The notes under the pieces were generated by a model that was given only the letters and a program-made list of their open reading frames with translations, was not told the origin of the DNA and made no database searches. Positions 22,201 to 34,582 of a stretch of DNA of 64,000 nucleotides are shown one piece after another. Each line of letters starts with the position of its first letter. Position 1 is the stretch's first letter. This DNA is from Nageia nagi (lineage: Eukaryota; Pinophyta), in the NCBI GenBank assembly GCA_050084985.1, contig JBITNC010000001.1, positions 207,762,001 through 207,826,000 of the forward strand. The letters run 5' to 3'. The position numbers were made by a program, and so were the translations under genes.

Positions 22201-25051
22201 ATATGGAAACCCCACAAGGAGTTAGTGATAATGTTGGAAGATGAAACACAAGTGAGGAACAATAGATGTCTTTTTAGCGGGTGGTTGCTCTTGCAAATAA
22301 GTTTCCAAATACCTAAACCTCATCTAAAAGGTTGGTATTGGTCATATTAAGTGACATAGCTTTCAATGAATATATTAAATGCCATTATACAAGTTCTATC
22401 ATATTGAGTGTATAACCCTCATCACATATAATGTAACCTTACCTGAACAAAAAGTCCCAAGTACTTTTATAGTCTTAGCAAAGTGATGCTAAGGAAGGGT
22501 TGGTATCATGTCTCAACAGTCACCCCTAAATGGAAGCCTCAACCAAAGCCTTGGTGAAAGTATATGTTAGGACTCTCTTTGGAAGAACATAGAGAGATGG
22601 TTTTGGAGAATTTCTAGACATTGAACTAAATAATAAATATATATCTTAATGGAACAAGCCAGGTGCAGTTATTTGGAGTTGGGACATGTGTCTCCAGAGC
22701 AACCAAAGTTTTATTTGAGATACTCAGATTGGACAGGTCATTCTACAGCTGTGCTGTTGTGTCTGTACAAGATTTGTTCATTCCTTCATGCAAAACGATT
22801 TCATACACTAACTCGTACAACTATTTAACTCAAATAAAAATATGCAGCATTGAGGTTCCATTTCCTATAGATTTTCTTTTTGACACTGTGCTAAGCTTTA
22901 TCTATTCTATGCATTATTCCATTTTGAGATAAAGGTTTCTGTGAGATTAATTGCCCAGTTCAATATCCTTTTTCGCATCTTATTTTCACTTGTGTACAGA
23001 TTCCCCACATATGCTAGAGATGTGTATGTGGGCCTAGAATTGTTGAATATTCTTCTTGCTGTTATGAAACTACGTTTTTAGACCTTAGCACACCAAGGAG
23101 CAGTTCACCGGAAAAATGGCAGGGCTACTGAAGTGATAACGAGCCAATTTAGAATGAAGTGTCCAACAATCAGTAATATCAATAGTAGTCTATCCTGACT
23201 TCTTGTAAACTTCTGTGTTTTAGTTTATCAGTATCCTTTATTTCCGTAATGATTGAGGACTTTGTGGTCTGAATTTACTGTTAATCTAGCCATGTAATTA
23301 GTCTCGCATTTCAACAATTATCACTAAAATTAATGAAAATAGTTCATCTTGGCTTGTTCTAGGCTTCTGCCTTTTTGTTTCAGTATCCTAAATTTTCATA
23401 CTGATTTTTGAACTTGCAGTCTGAGTTTACTGCTTGTTTACCCATGCAGTTAGTTTCATATTTCCGACGTACACATGTATACACTATACAATGTTTGAGA
23501 AAGGGCTTACTATTTCGTTGAGCTTTCAAGTAGTTTTAAACATTACATTTCAAGGCGTTGTTCAAAGTTTGTCTTGTTTATTGTATATTTGGAGTCTCTT
23601 ATTTTTGTAATTGCTTGCTTTTAAAATTCAAGACTGGCTGAAATTGCACAGTTCTCTGTCACGTTGCTTCTTCTTGTAACAAGATCAATTCTTTTGAAAC
23701 CTGGTATTATCATCGAAGTTGATCATTGCCCCGCATGCTCTATCTTTACCAGCTTTGTTTCTATTCGTCTGTATAGTTCCTTGACTGTTCTATTCTCTGT
23801 AGATTGGTTCAGTGCATCATTTGGGGCCCATTGTCAAACAATCTGATTTTCTTTTAATTAATTTCCCCAATCTTACGCTGCCTGACCCTTGGCTTTAATA
23901 ATATCAGTAATAATTGCATTTAACTTCCTTGTTTGATTCTACTTTAATTCAAAGCAGTTTATCGCTTGGCATGAGTGAGGAACTGCATGAATATTTTAAT
24001 CTGTAACATTGTGGAGTACTACATCGCTGAATTGAATTACTACATTTTTGTCTCTCTTATTAGATAAGAGAATAGGATAAGTTGCTTAATGGCATGACTT
24101 GAGTTAGCAACCACATGAATGTGTTAGTTTTTAATATTGCGGAGGAGCGTCATATCCTTTCAGTGAATGACTACATCATGGTCTTTTTTTAGATCACAGA
24201 ATAGATAACCTGCTTTAACAGTATATTATCATGAAGTTTCAGTTGGACCCCAAATAAAGATGTGTTCTTCACTTCTGTTCATGGGTAAGCTGCCTGCCAG
24301 TTTCTTCATCGATAATCATAGTCATTGAAACATTTTGGGGAAATTTAATGAATTCTCAAAGAAACATATGGACTCAAGTTGCCTATATAGTCAGCATTGT
24401 CGCAAATAATATTCTCTGCATGCTTGATCTTTTTTGTTAGTTATCCAACTTTTGATTATTGATTGTCTGGCTTAATTGTGGAAATATTTTGTACATAATG
24501 TCAACAAGTGTTAGCTTTGTGCTACTTTTCCATTTGTAGGAATGGTGAATTTGATCCTAGAAATTGAAAGAATGTATAAGTAACCATCCTTTGGGTGTCT
24601 TCTCTATAGATTGATCTTTACTCTACAATTAACAGCAACCATTCATTTATGCTTTTATTAGGCTGGGGGCTTTGACAAGCTTACATTGGAAAGCTTATAC
24701 GATGATGCGACGATGCGACAAACTGCATATAATGCACAAGGGGTTTATGGAATGGGTCCATATGGAAACAATCCTTTTGAGGCCAACCCTATAATGTCAT
24801 CTGGTGTACATGATCCCTTTGCAATGTCGAACAGTATTGCACCACCTACCAATGTTCAGATGGCAGCAATGGCTCAGCAGCAACATGCAATGATGCTTCA
24901 GCAACAGCCGCAACAGATGATGCCACTGCTCCCACCAGCGAATTCAATCCAGCCAGCTGCAAACCCTTTCGGTGATCCATTTGAAACAGGTTATCCTTAT
25001 CACATAAATCCTCATGAGAATAACCCATTCGGGAATCCTGGCTTGCTGTAA
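16243..25051 (+). CDS. PICALM1: AP180/CALM-type clathrin assembly protein, ANTH domain (5' exon(s) missing)
   Basis: Twelve exons join in frame with GT..AG introns and no stop: 16243-16381, 16565-16695, 16792-16884, 17065-17115, 17366-17431, 17524-17589, 17746-17826, 17967-18053, 20754-20909, 21097-21172, 21314-21435, 24662-25051; 485 residues. Exons 1-8 are most of an ANTH domain: [91 protein letters not shown]. The tail has an acidic linker, DLLGL, WELALV, three NPF and two DPF motifs and a Gln/Met-rich stretch. ANTH proteins bind PI(4,5)P2 and clathrin at the plasma membrane; NPF/DPF bind EH-domain and adaptor appendages. It resembles Arabidopsis At2g01600/At1g14910 (~570 aa, recalled, not searched). 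The first ~88 residues, with the KATNH lipid-binding motif, are absent from the window. Confidence 0.95.
18054..20753 (+). other. 2.7-kb intron of the clathrin assembly gene
   Basis: Starts GTGAGG after exon 8 and ends in a T-rich tract plus CAG before exon 9. No exon-like or transposon coding sequence was found. A very AT-rich part lies at about 19200-19600. It divides the ANTH domain from the disordered tail. Confidence 0.8.
23190..23480. repeat. Diverged ~165-bp tandem duplication in the last intron
   Basis: Both copies run CTTCTG(T/C), TTTAGTTT/TTTCAGT, ATCAGTATCC, then GTCTGA(A/G)TTTACTG, TAGCCATG/ACCCATGC and AGTTAGT. Copies start near 23205 and 23360. Confidence 0.6.
23960..24230. repeat. 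Diverged ~130-bp tandem duplication in the last intron
   Basis: Shared order in both copies: GCATGA(G/C), GAGTTAGCAACCACATGAAT-like, GGAG, a GAATTACTACAT / GAATGACTACAT core, TTTTTGTCT, then AGA(A/T)AAGAGAATAG. Copies start near 23970 and 24100. Confidence 0.5.
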
Positions 25052-25450
25052 AAATTAGCTAGATTTTGTTTGACTATTCAAGTTTTGTATTTGATGTTAC
25101 GATGCATGCTTGTGGTGTGCTATAAGTCCATCCGTTGTAAAAAGAAGAGGCCAAACAACACGGTTGAGGATTTCATGTTCTAGAGCCGGGGTGACTACTT
25201 TCTAGCTTGCAGATTGTGCCTGTTAGGAATACAAATCTTCATTGATATGTGTTACAAATGTTGATTATTTTTTTACATATTTCTGGGACAGTTTCTGGAA
25301 ATTCAACTTAGTTTTATGTCTATTGTTCTGTGAACTTATGAGTGATGTTTATTTGAGTAGACTAGTATATCTATATTACAATTGTACATTTGTGAGTGTC
25401 ATTTAGCGATTGAAAAATGGCAGCAGAGATGGAATATGCACTAGCACATA
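25052..25450 (+). other. 3' untranslated region and downstream flank of the clathrin assembly gene
   Basis: Follows the TAA at 25049-25051. T-rich and AATACA/AATGTT-rich motifs stand near 25225-25265, where a plant poly(A) site would be likely, but no canonical AATAAA was found close by. No further coding sequence. Confidence 0.5.
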
Positions 25451-26459
25451 ATCTCAAGGGATTAGTTTGAATAGATTGGGATGATTTTCTTAGTCAAAAC
25501 TTTCCTCGAAGCTGTAACCTGTTTCCTTGGATATGGATTCCTTTTTCAACCAATTGAAAAATGTTATAATAAGGTGCTGTCATTCAGTTGGCATTCAAGA
25601 CAAACCGTCTTTGTTGACAAGTTAAACTTCACAATAAATTTATTTTCAATTACGTTCAACCAGTAGTTAAATTAAAAAGGCTAAGTTTCTACAAAAAGTA
25701 TTGGTTCACTATAGGTAGTAGTCGTGCTAAGGACTATTGTTAGTATAATTAGCATTGAATAATGATATTTTTAGATGATTGCATATTATAGTTGCAGTTC
25801 TTGATGTATATTATTATCGCCTTTCAAGTTGTTCGTGTAGGCCAATCAAATTTTCAAGTTCTTGCCATGCTCTATAGGGGAAAGTACATAGGTGTTCACT
25901 TATCAATAAAACTCTAATCATCTTCTTGATGGTCATATAAACTTAGTCTTGACTGAAATGTTTCTCTATCTTTTGCATGCGTGTTATTTGATACATGTAC
26001 AAATTTGTTTGTCCTCGAATTGTTGAGTGCGAAAACACCCCAGTTTTGGTTGATGGTTTTTTTTGATACAGAATGCCTTTTTCTTCTTTTGTCTCACATG
26101 ATTTTTGACAAGCACGGACATCTTCATCACATTACTTGTGGGTGCGTATGCTTTGTTTGCTTCATTCTTGCAAAAATGACCTTTTTCATCATTTTCACAC
26201 TTTTTTGTGCTATGATTAAACAATGCAAAAACTATTTTTTGCCTCCTTTTCGTTTTGCTTGATTTCATACGAACACAATGTGCTTGTCCTTGATTGTGTG
26301 AATGTGAACCACTTTGTGTCTCAATTTGAAGATGTGAAAAATGACTTTCAAATTTTCTCCAAACGTGAAGGTACAAATACAAAACAAACAATAAAACAAA
26401 AATTCTCCATTCTTTTGCCCTCATTAGACTCTTGGGGTATGAAGGAATAAGAGCCCCTT
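25451..26459. other. Unassigned stretch, perhaps the LTR of a minus-strand chromovirus
   Basis: No coding domain is recognised; a 146-codon minus-strand frame at 25984-26424 has no domain and a low-complexity Lys-rich tail. Because it lies just 3' of a minus-strand chromodomain relic (26460-26860), the part from about 25980 could be the 3' LTR of that element. A purine-rich GAGAAGGGG (minus strand, near 26455) would serve as polypurine tract. Confidence 0.35.
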
Positions 26460-26860
26460 CTCATAGGCTTACTAGGTTCGGGAGGGGATTTTACCCAATT
26501 GAGCAAACTCCAGTTTTGAAATGCATGAATCTTTAGTAGGTTCTTTTCCTTTTCATTTAACCATATACTCTTTATTCTTCCTATTTCTAGTTTTCGTGTC
26601 TATTCTTGCATGGAGTACCTTTTTAATCTATTGTGATTTTCTTTTTTGTAATTGCGAAGCCCATTCCTCCATAGGTAAATCAGAACGGATTTCTTCATGT
26701 TTGTTCCCAATGGCATCATGATGAAAAAACAAGTTTGACACATTAAAGATAGATGATATGCCTATCCCTTTTGGAAGTTCTCTCATAGGCATTGTTACTG
26801 AATTTCTCAAGATTTTATAAGGTCCTATTTTCTTCCATTTAAACTTTTACAAGTACTTGA
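26460..26860 (-). pseudogene. Chromovirus integrase C-terminus with chromodomain
   Basis: On the minus strand the frame reads KWKKIGPYKIL (integrase GPY/F module), PKGIGISSIFNVSNLF (the usual linker), and then, after a stop, IKKVLHARIDTKTR, KEYMVK and KGKEPTKD, which is the order of a plant chromodomain (EVEKILD.R....G....YLVKWKG). It ends with a stop near 26472. Two internal stops and a frameshift make it dead. In intact elements this domain guides insertion to marked chromatin. Only the last ~130 codons of pol remain; the rest is lost or replaced upstream. Confidence 0.75.
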
Positions 26861-28960
26861 TAACATTAATTTCAACTTGTTGTAAGTACTTGTTTGAAGA
26901 GAAATCAAGAAGAATTTCTTAATAATAATAAACGTACTTAACAACTAAAGTAAAACAAACATACATCATACCTAATATCAATAAAAGACCTCTAACAAAT
27001 AATTGTACTTGTAAAATCCCTTTGTTTCAGAGTAAACCAAAGACTTGATGAAACAAAAAAAATAACTAGTGCAACTAGTAGCACATTTCTTTCTAACAAT
27101 GTTGGCTTTAAATATTCTTCGAGAAAAGTTGAGACAAACAAACCCTTCAAATTGGAACTAGAATAAGCCAAATGATTTTTTGTAATAATAGTAGGCCTAG
27201 ATGAAACAAATTAAGAAGATACACTAGAAGTCGTCAAGATAAAACTCCAGTCAATTCTAAAAATCAATACTAAAGAGATTTGATAAACTTAAAGAGTAGG
27301 AAAAAAAATCAAAAACATGAAGAGATTAGGTTGTCTTAAGGTGCTCTCTACCTATCGACAAAATCTCCCTAGTAAATCTTCCAAATTAAAACGAACATTT
27401 TTTTTTTATCAATGAAGATCTTATCTACGGGGATCAAGCCAAGTTGCATAAAGTAATACAAAAAATGAAAGAAGCAAAAAGGGATGAAAAAATAACATTC
27501 ATTAGAAATTGAATAGTTGTGATCTTGGATAATAAACAAGAATAGCAAATAAAGTTGAGGGTACTGCTTTGTCATAGCCAAGGCCCTACATGGAGAAAAG
27601 ATCCTCAACTAAGTTGGATTCCACAAAATATATATTTAATTTTTCTCATTGAAACTTGGGAACATGATGATGCCACTGACTTTGTAATATGGATGAATTC
27701 AAATCATTCTCATTTTGGAACAAAAGGCACAAAGGTAAGGGTTCTAGAGGAATTGCTTGTTATTACAAATTTTACGTGGCCAATTGCTTAATCAAGAGTG
27801 ATCCAAATGACCATTTTATGTGGTTAGAATTAATTAATTAATTAACTTTTTTTTTTGTTATAAGTTTTTAAATGTCCTTTCTAACCTAATGGTTTGTAGG
27901 ACTCATCAAAGTGTAGTTGGGGAATAATGAATTGTAGTTAAATAATCATTATTTCACTACGAAATACCAATTGTGGTATTATGAAGACAATAGCAAGAAT
28001 GTAAGTAGTTATTGAAATTGGATCATATATCTTCTTAGTTGGATTTGATGTATTTTGCTTATTACAAAGTCATTTTGTGGATTTGGATCTTCAAGGAAAA
28101 AAGCAGTTGATGTGCACGCCTTAAAGACAATCCTTGCACATTGTGGATGTTGTTTGACTTGATAGAAATGCAGACAAACTCAAATGATATAGCGTTAGGA
28201 TGAAGAGTAGATAACAAATCCTCAGATAGGTGGTATCAAGAGACACCATTGTTATTCAAAGTGTGGATTAACAATGAGCTAACCTATTTGATATCCAATT
28301 ATCTGATCCGAATATAATCTAATAGTGAATGCTTTGCTTTGGTTCTTTTGTAACTAGATGTCTTGGATACTTGTGTTTCTTGAGATCTACATGAATTACA
28401 TAACTTGCGATGCTTTTCTTGATATTGACACCAATTACATTTTATATGATACCTTCATTGACATTTTTAAACATTTTATTATATATTTCCTTATTACCTA
28501 AATATAATTTTATATTAAATAGAAATCACATGTAGGTGGCTACATTTTGCCTCTCCTTGGAGTTTTAATGGAATGAAATGAAATTGCATATCCAAAGAAG
28601 TAGATAAATTTTTTTTTTTTTGAGAAAGTGAACTTTTTGGTGGCCTGGACCTTTTGGTGAAGCTCCTTCTTTGCTCTCTTTTTGGCTTGGCTGCCCCTAG
28701 GGAATCCATGGCATGGGTAATCAAGACAAAAAAATTGAGAAATTGGCATCTTTGTTGCATTTGTGCTGGCAAAAATGGATAGTGGTGACTCCTTGGGATG
28801 ATGATAGGGTGTTCATTGATTTTGGACACCTCTAGGATCTCTTCAATTCCGAATAAGATTGTTGGTATTTTTTGGATTAGATTAGAGGAGTGAAGGGAGC
28901 CAACGCTATGGTTGGAATGCTTGGCTGACGTGAACACCATTAGCTCACTTGATTTGATTT
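26861..28960. other. Unassigned AT-rich stretch
   Basis: No domain found on either strand. A 141-codon minus-strand frame at 28515-28940 is not recognised and crosses a T11 run at about 28608-28620. AATTAATTAATTAA lies near 27830. Probably decayed transposon DNA. Confidence 0.4.
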
Positions 28961-28974
28961 TTTTTCATGTAGTA

Positions 28975-29150
28975 TTTTCCAAGAATTTGGTTTTCAAGTA
29001 CTATTTGCTCATTTACCCCAATAAGCTGATTTTTACAAATAGGAGATTTTTTTTTTGACCAAGCTTGCCAAGATTTTGGTTTTCTAGCAACACTTGCCTG
29101 TTTGCCCCAAAAAGCTAATTTTCACAAAAAAAAAAGATTTTTTTTTTTGA
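28975..29150. repeat. ~95-bp tandem duplication ending in T-runs
   Basis: Two copies: CCAAGAATTTGGTTTTCAAG and CCAAGATTTTGGTTTTCTAG, each followed by CTTGCNTGTTTRCCCCAA-like sequence, AAGCT(G/A)ATTTT(T/C)ACAAA and a run of ten or more T. Starts near 28980 and 29070. Confidence 0.6.
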
Positions 29151-29269
29151 AATTTCTTCAAGAAGGGCATCAATGCTGTGTCAATAGAAAAGAAGGGTGT
29201 CGATGTCGTACAAAACACATAAATCAAAATTAAAATGAAAACAAAAATAACTATACATGTACCTCAGTA

Positions 29270-32200
29270 AGATGCATCATTGTGGAATTGGGTACAAAGT
29301 TTTCTAGGCATAGAAACATTTGAGGTGCCTGAAATTGAAGGTTTTTGGTTTTTCTTTGCCATCCATGGTGTAGAGTCTATAAGCTCATGATCTTGTCTTG
29401 TCAACAACATATGAACCTAGCTAATTGAGCTTAAATTTGCCTTTTACTTCATCATTACCTATTTTCATATTGATATTCTCTTTCAGTACCAAATCTCTTA
29501 CTTTAAAGCTTTTTGGCTTCATTTTTTTCTCATATGCTCTTTTGAGTTTTGCATGATACACTTTTTTGACACTCTATTGCATGGATCCTATTTTCATCTA
29601 AGGCCTCCAACTATTGTAGTCTTGCTTTCCTTGTTTCTTCATAGGGAATTTCTCCATGTAGCGGTTCTAAGTGATGAAATTTTCGATTCAAGTGGTACAA
29701 CAACCTCATCAACATAGACCAAAGAGAATGGTGTTTCTCATATAGCTGTTGTAATGCTAGTCTTGTATTCCCAAAGTGTATCTGGAAATTGTTCATGCTA
29801 TTCTCTCTTATATCTATTCCATGTTTTAGAGAGAATGCTCTTGATGGTCTTGTTAGAGGCTTCAACTTGTGGGTAATAAACATAAGAAAACTTTTTGCAA
29901 AAAGATTTCATTTCCTTAGCTTTGAAATTGGGACCATTATCCATTATCAATTGTTGTGGCATATCAAATCTTGTGATGATGTTTTTTGTAAGAAACTTGA
30001 TGATCTTATCTTGAGTAGGAGAATTCATTGGAATGGCCTCTTCCCATTTAGTGATGAATTTTATGGTTGCAATGACAAACTTATGTCCCTCTTCTTATTT
30101 TGGATTGATCATTCTAATTAAGTCAACGCCCCAAATTGCATATGACCATTGTGCAACAATTAGATTAAGCTCTTCGGATGGCATCCTCTTAAGATTGGAT
30201 TATTTTTGGCATTCCAAACATTTCTTAATATGGTCTTTGCAATCTTCTTCCATTGATGACCAATAATACCTAATTTGTAGGATCTTTGTGTATAATGCTT
30301 TGGCAAAGAAATGCCCCTCCACACAACCCTTCATGTGCTTGTTCAAGAGATGATTCTGTTTCATGATGTGAGACATCTCAAAGAGTTCCATCAAATGATC
30401 TTCTATATAAAACATCACCAATGATCACATATTTGAGAGTTGTCCTTTTTAACCCGATTCTTTCATTTTTATCAAAATATTAAGGAATGGATTGATCCTT
30501 CAAATAATGATAAATGTCTCCATACCTTACTAAGATGTTATACAATATGTCTCTTAAAAATAATCAACCAGGCTACAATTGATATAAGAAGGTGTACCTA
30601 GCTTTTTGATTGTAAGAATTGTCTTGTCAACTTCTATTTCAATAGAGGCTAGAGATGTTGCACTTGCAATGGCATTTGCATATATTTTGTTAGTTATTGG
30701 AATGTTCTCAATTGTGTATTCCTCAACGTGGCTAAGGAGATGGCTAACCACTTACTTGTATAGATGCAATTTTTCACTTTTGTATTATATATGTCATTGA
30801 CTTGGTGAATGACAAGTTGAGAATCACCATAAATCTTTAGATGCTTGATCTTGAGTATCACAACAACTTTTAAACTCAAAATCAATGCTTCATATTCTAC
30901 CATGTTATTAGTGCATTTGAAATCAAGTTTGTAAGCCATTGGAGGTACATAATTAGAAGGTGAAACAAGTATGATACCTGCCCATGCTCCATATGTGCAT
31001 TTAGATCCATCAAAATATAGTGCCCATTCTTCTAGTTGATCATCTATGAAGCATACATACTCGTCAGAAATCTCCCATTGATCATCAAAACAAAGTGAAT
31101 GCCCTTTAGAATGACGTGTGCATAGTTGGGGTGGATGATATTGCGCATAATCATTTGGGAATTCTTTGTAGATTACTGGATTATTATCCCATCATTCCAT
31201 GGGAACTCAGCCATCAAATCTATAATTGTCTATCCCTTAACAAACTTTTGTTTCACAACATTTATATCAAACTCTTGTAACAAAATCATTCATTTTGTAA
31301 CTCTTTTTGAGAGGTGTTGTTTGGCCATGAGGTATTTCAAGGGATTGATAGAACACATAATATATGTAGTACAATATAGAAGGTAATACCTTAGGTTATC
31401 AATAGTAAAAATAATTCCAAGATAATTTATCCATGGCACTTTACATAGTTTCTTATTCCAAAAGACTCTTGTTGAGTTAATATATGACTCTTTCCTTGAG
31501 ATCATCATCTTGCTAACATAACGTTGCCCCCAAGGCATACATTATGGCTGAAATATAGAGATAAACATGCTTTTCAAATTCCATAGGGACTAAGATAAGA
31601 GGATTAAACAAATACCGCTTGCTATCTTCAAAAACTTTTTTACATTTATCATCCTATACAAATTTCACATTCTTTTTGAGAAAATGAGTGAAAGGAGCAC
31701 ACTTATAACCTACGTGAAAAAAAATCTTCTAACAAAAATGATTTTACCTTGGAGACTCCCTAGTTGCTTGGGGGTTTTAGGAGGTGGCATGCTAATGATG
31801 GCCTTTACCTTTTTTGGATCAACTTTTATTCCTCTTTTTGAAACCATGAAGCCTAATAACTTTCCTAAAGTGACACCAAAATTACACTTTTATGGGTTCA
31901 ATATGAGATTATATTTATCAAGGATGTCAAATACCTCTTCCAATTGGTATAAATGATACTTTTCCTACTTTGATTTTGCCAATATGTCATCAACATATAC
32001 TCCTACTAATTTATGGATGTGGTCATGGAACATGGGCACCATGGCATGTTGGTAAGTATATCTTGCATTTTTTGAGACCAAAGGGCATTACTTTCCAACA
32101 AAAACTACCCCATAGAGTGGTGAAGGTTGTCTTATGTTGATCAACTATATTGATCAAGATTGGATTGTAACTAGAGAACCCATTCATACAAGATAATATT

Positions 32201-32345
32201 TCATGACCAACTATAATGCTGACAATCATATCAATATTAGGCAAAGGGAAATCAAAATTTGGAAAAACATTGTTAATATCTCTGAAATCAATCCAAATTC
32301 TTATCTCTCCATTTGGTTTTATGATATGAACTATGTTAGAAACAC
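29270..32345 (-). pseudogene. Tat/Ogre-type Ty3/gypsy pol: RT, RNase H, second RNase H, integrase
   Basis: Minus-strand domains in order: RT (FPLPNIDMIV, CMNGFSSYN, VMPFGLKK at about 32250-32070; YVDDILAKSK near 32005); first RNase H end (MCSINPLKYLMAKQHLSKRV near 31340); second, archaeal-type RNase H (FDGS near 31020, NNMVEYEALILSL near 30900, GDSQLVIHQV near 30820); integrase zinc module (YYWSSMEEDCKDHIKKCLEC near 30240), core (IWGVDLI near 30140, IMDNGPNF near 29940, VEASNK near 29860) and C-terminus (KSFKVRDLVLKE near 29490, ending near 29280). RT DD and integrase D, D, E residues are kept, but stops and frameshifts are scattered. Two RNase H domains are known for the Tat lineage. The upstream end is cut at ~32345, next to a plus-strand gag. 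Confidence 0.9.
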
Positions 32346-32439
32346 CTTGAGATCAAAATCTTAAGGTACAACGAGATCCTTTTGATAACTATTTACATGA
32401 TGCTAGACAATGTCTAACATAATTAAAAATTCCTCCATA

Positions 32440-33329
32440 TTAACCTCATACTCATAGTCTTCCCCCATACGGAAGACATCTAAAGGAAGATGAAAAACAA
32501 ATGACAAATGAAACACCTAAAAATGAAGAAAGGATAGTGCCTCCTTCAAGAGCACAATCAACTGATACAATAATGCAAAGAGGTCCTTTAAGGCCTAAGT
32601 ATAATCATGTTATATGATACTTGTTAGATGGATGCTTGGTTCAATTATATTTAAGAAGAGAGGATAATTCACCTTCTACAATATCAAGGCAAATGGAGGA
32701 GTTCGATGATCAAATATCTATAGATAAAATAAATCCTATATATGCAATAAGAAATGCCTTTAAGGTGTATGAAAATCCTATTCATATCTTGAAATCAAGC
32801 ACACCATCTCCTTTGATAAAGCTTAGACAAGATAATTAAGGACATCCAACTCAACAAAATTTACGAAAGTTTAAGTTGCAAGATATACCTCCTTATCTTC
32901 ATAAGCAAGAACATGCACCTTAAAGAAAAGTACATCAAAAAAGAAATGTTCAACAATAGTAACAAATATTACCTCAATATGATCAACAAAAGAGGCATCC
33001 AAGTAAATTTACTAAGCAACATCAAGTTCAAACTTAACCTGTGATAAATATATATCAAAGTAGAACTATTTCAAATAGGCAAAATATTCAAACTCAAGGT
33101 CAAGCTAATTTTGATCAAGGTTTGAATATAGCTAATAAGTCACAACCTAAGGAATGATCGTTATCTCCTCAAGGTCATGGGGTATACAAATATCAAGATC
33201 CTTACTTTACTAAGAAAAAGAAAATTTCACTAAGAAATAAGAAAAATGAACTTCAAAGGTGTCATTTGCCTCCACCCCAAGATAGAGGACAAGCATATCA
33301 AGATCCTTGGCCATCATTGCCTCCTAGAC
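32440..33329 (+). pseudogene. Tat-type gag, 5' part (split by nested element)
   Basis: A plus-strand frame with stops reads EEDEKQMTNETPKNEERIV, then YLLDGCLVQLYLRREDN, SRQMEEFDDQISIDKINPIY and a Gln/Lys/His-rich stretch to SLPPR at 33329. It resumes at 39535 with PPCQPP, in frame, once the nested element and one TAGAC copy are removed. It is a basic, low-complexity part of the gag polyprotein of the large plus-strand element. The 5' LTR that should precede it is absent; a minus-strand pol abuts it. Confidence 0.65.
33325..33329. other. Target-site duplication of nested element (TAGAC), left copy
   Basis: TAGAC precedes the 5' LTR and recurs at 39530-39534 right after the 3' LTR. Five bases is the usual duplication made by LTR-retrotransposon integrase. 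Confidence 0.9.
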
Positions 33330-33973
33330 TGTAGACACCTAAAAATGAATTATTATTTATTAAATAATTCATTTTAGAGCCTCAATGATGTATTATATAA
33401 AAATGGGTTAAATAATACCCAAGGTTATGTCAAAGTTATATAATTTATGTAATGGACCCTTGTGGCATGTACAAGGGGTAAAAAAGATCTAAGTCATGTA
33501 AATATGTTGTCATATATAAAGGCATCAGATATGACCTAAAAGGAGAAGGATCATCTTTGGAGGAGGTCACGAGCAAATGAATGTGAGGACTCTATAGAGA
33601 CTCTAGCATATGTTACATCACTTTGTTATGCACAAATATTATTTATAAGTTATATCTTATGCTTATGCATGTTATCTAATGATTTTTTTGTTTGCTCGTT
33701 GCTATATTTTTGATTGCATATGTTATTTTACTTCTTACATGCTGTTAGTGATGTGCCTCATTTAGGTCGCCAGCGGCATGCAATTGTATGAATGCATGTT
33801 TATTTTTAATGTATGATATCGTTAATTCATTGAACATGTAATTGGGATAAAACGAACATGCATGCCTTTTAATCATCATTGCCATATTCTGAATATGTTA
33901 ATAAAACTAATTAGTCCTAATAGTGCATTAATTAACCTCCATTAATAACTATATGTATTATTTTGGGTTTACA
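33330..33973 (+). repeat. 5' LTR of nested element
   Basis: 644 bases, starts TGTAGACACC, ends GGGTTTACA. Aligns throughout with 38885-39529. TATA-like words TATATAAA lie near 33393 and 33514; both are altered in the 3' copy. Followed by TATTGGTGAACCCC, where a primer-binding site would be, though the tRNA is not clear. Confidence 0.93.
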
Positions 33974-34582
33974 TATTGGTGAACCCCAATGTATCCTACA
34001 AACCCTAGAATTTTGCATTTTAGGGTATCATTTTTTCTGAGAAGTATTGCATTAGAGACCCTTGGTTTTATTTTCCTTTTTGGTTAAATTTTCTTCAATT
34101 TGAAAACTTTTATTGCTTCAAATAAAATTATTTTTTTGAAAAATCTCACTCTAAAAAACCCTAGTTTTTGAAGGTCATTTTCTTCAATTTGGTGAGATCT
34201 AGCATTAGAAAACTTTGTCCAAACTATAGATAAATATAATTGGAAAGTTTTTCTAATTTTTCTAGTCTAAATTTGCATATTTCAAGTGATGTTGAAAATA
34301 TTTTTGTAGAAAATGTCACCTTGAAAAATCATACATTTTGAAAGCATTTTGCAACTATTTGGTGATTTGTTTTATGCTAAAAACTTGCCAAACCCATAGG
34401 TCATCATAGTAGGAGATTAATTTGAACCCTTTGCATGTATTTTTAAAAAGATTTCTAAAGGTTTTCATATAAATATATTTTTTTCCATCTTGCATTCTCT
34501 AATGGATAGGGCATTTAAAACTAGTTTGTTTCAATGTTTGAATGTGATAAGTGATTTATTTGCACCTCTTCCTAAATAAGAA

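Larger units (their letters stand above)
21436..24661 (+). other. 3.2-kb intron before the last exon
   Basis: Starts GTAGGT and ends CTTTTATTAG. It holds two pairs of diverged local duplications (23190-23480 and 23960-24230). No gene or recognisable transposon protein is present. Confidence 0.8.

Noticed and set aside
25984-26424. 146-codon minus-strand frame
   Set aside because: Low complexity, no domain, and it overlaps a probable LTR.
28515-28940. 141-codon minus-strand frame
   Set aside because: Crosses a long homopolymer run and has no recognisable domain; not enough to call a gene.
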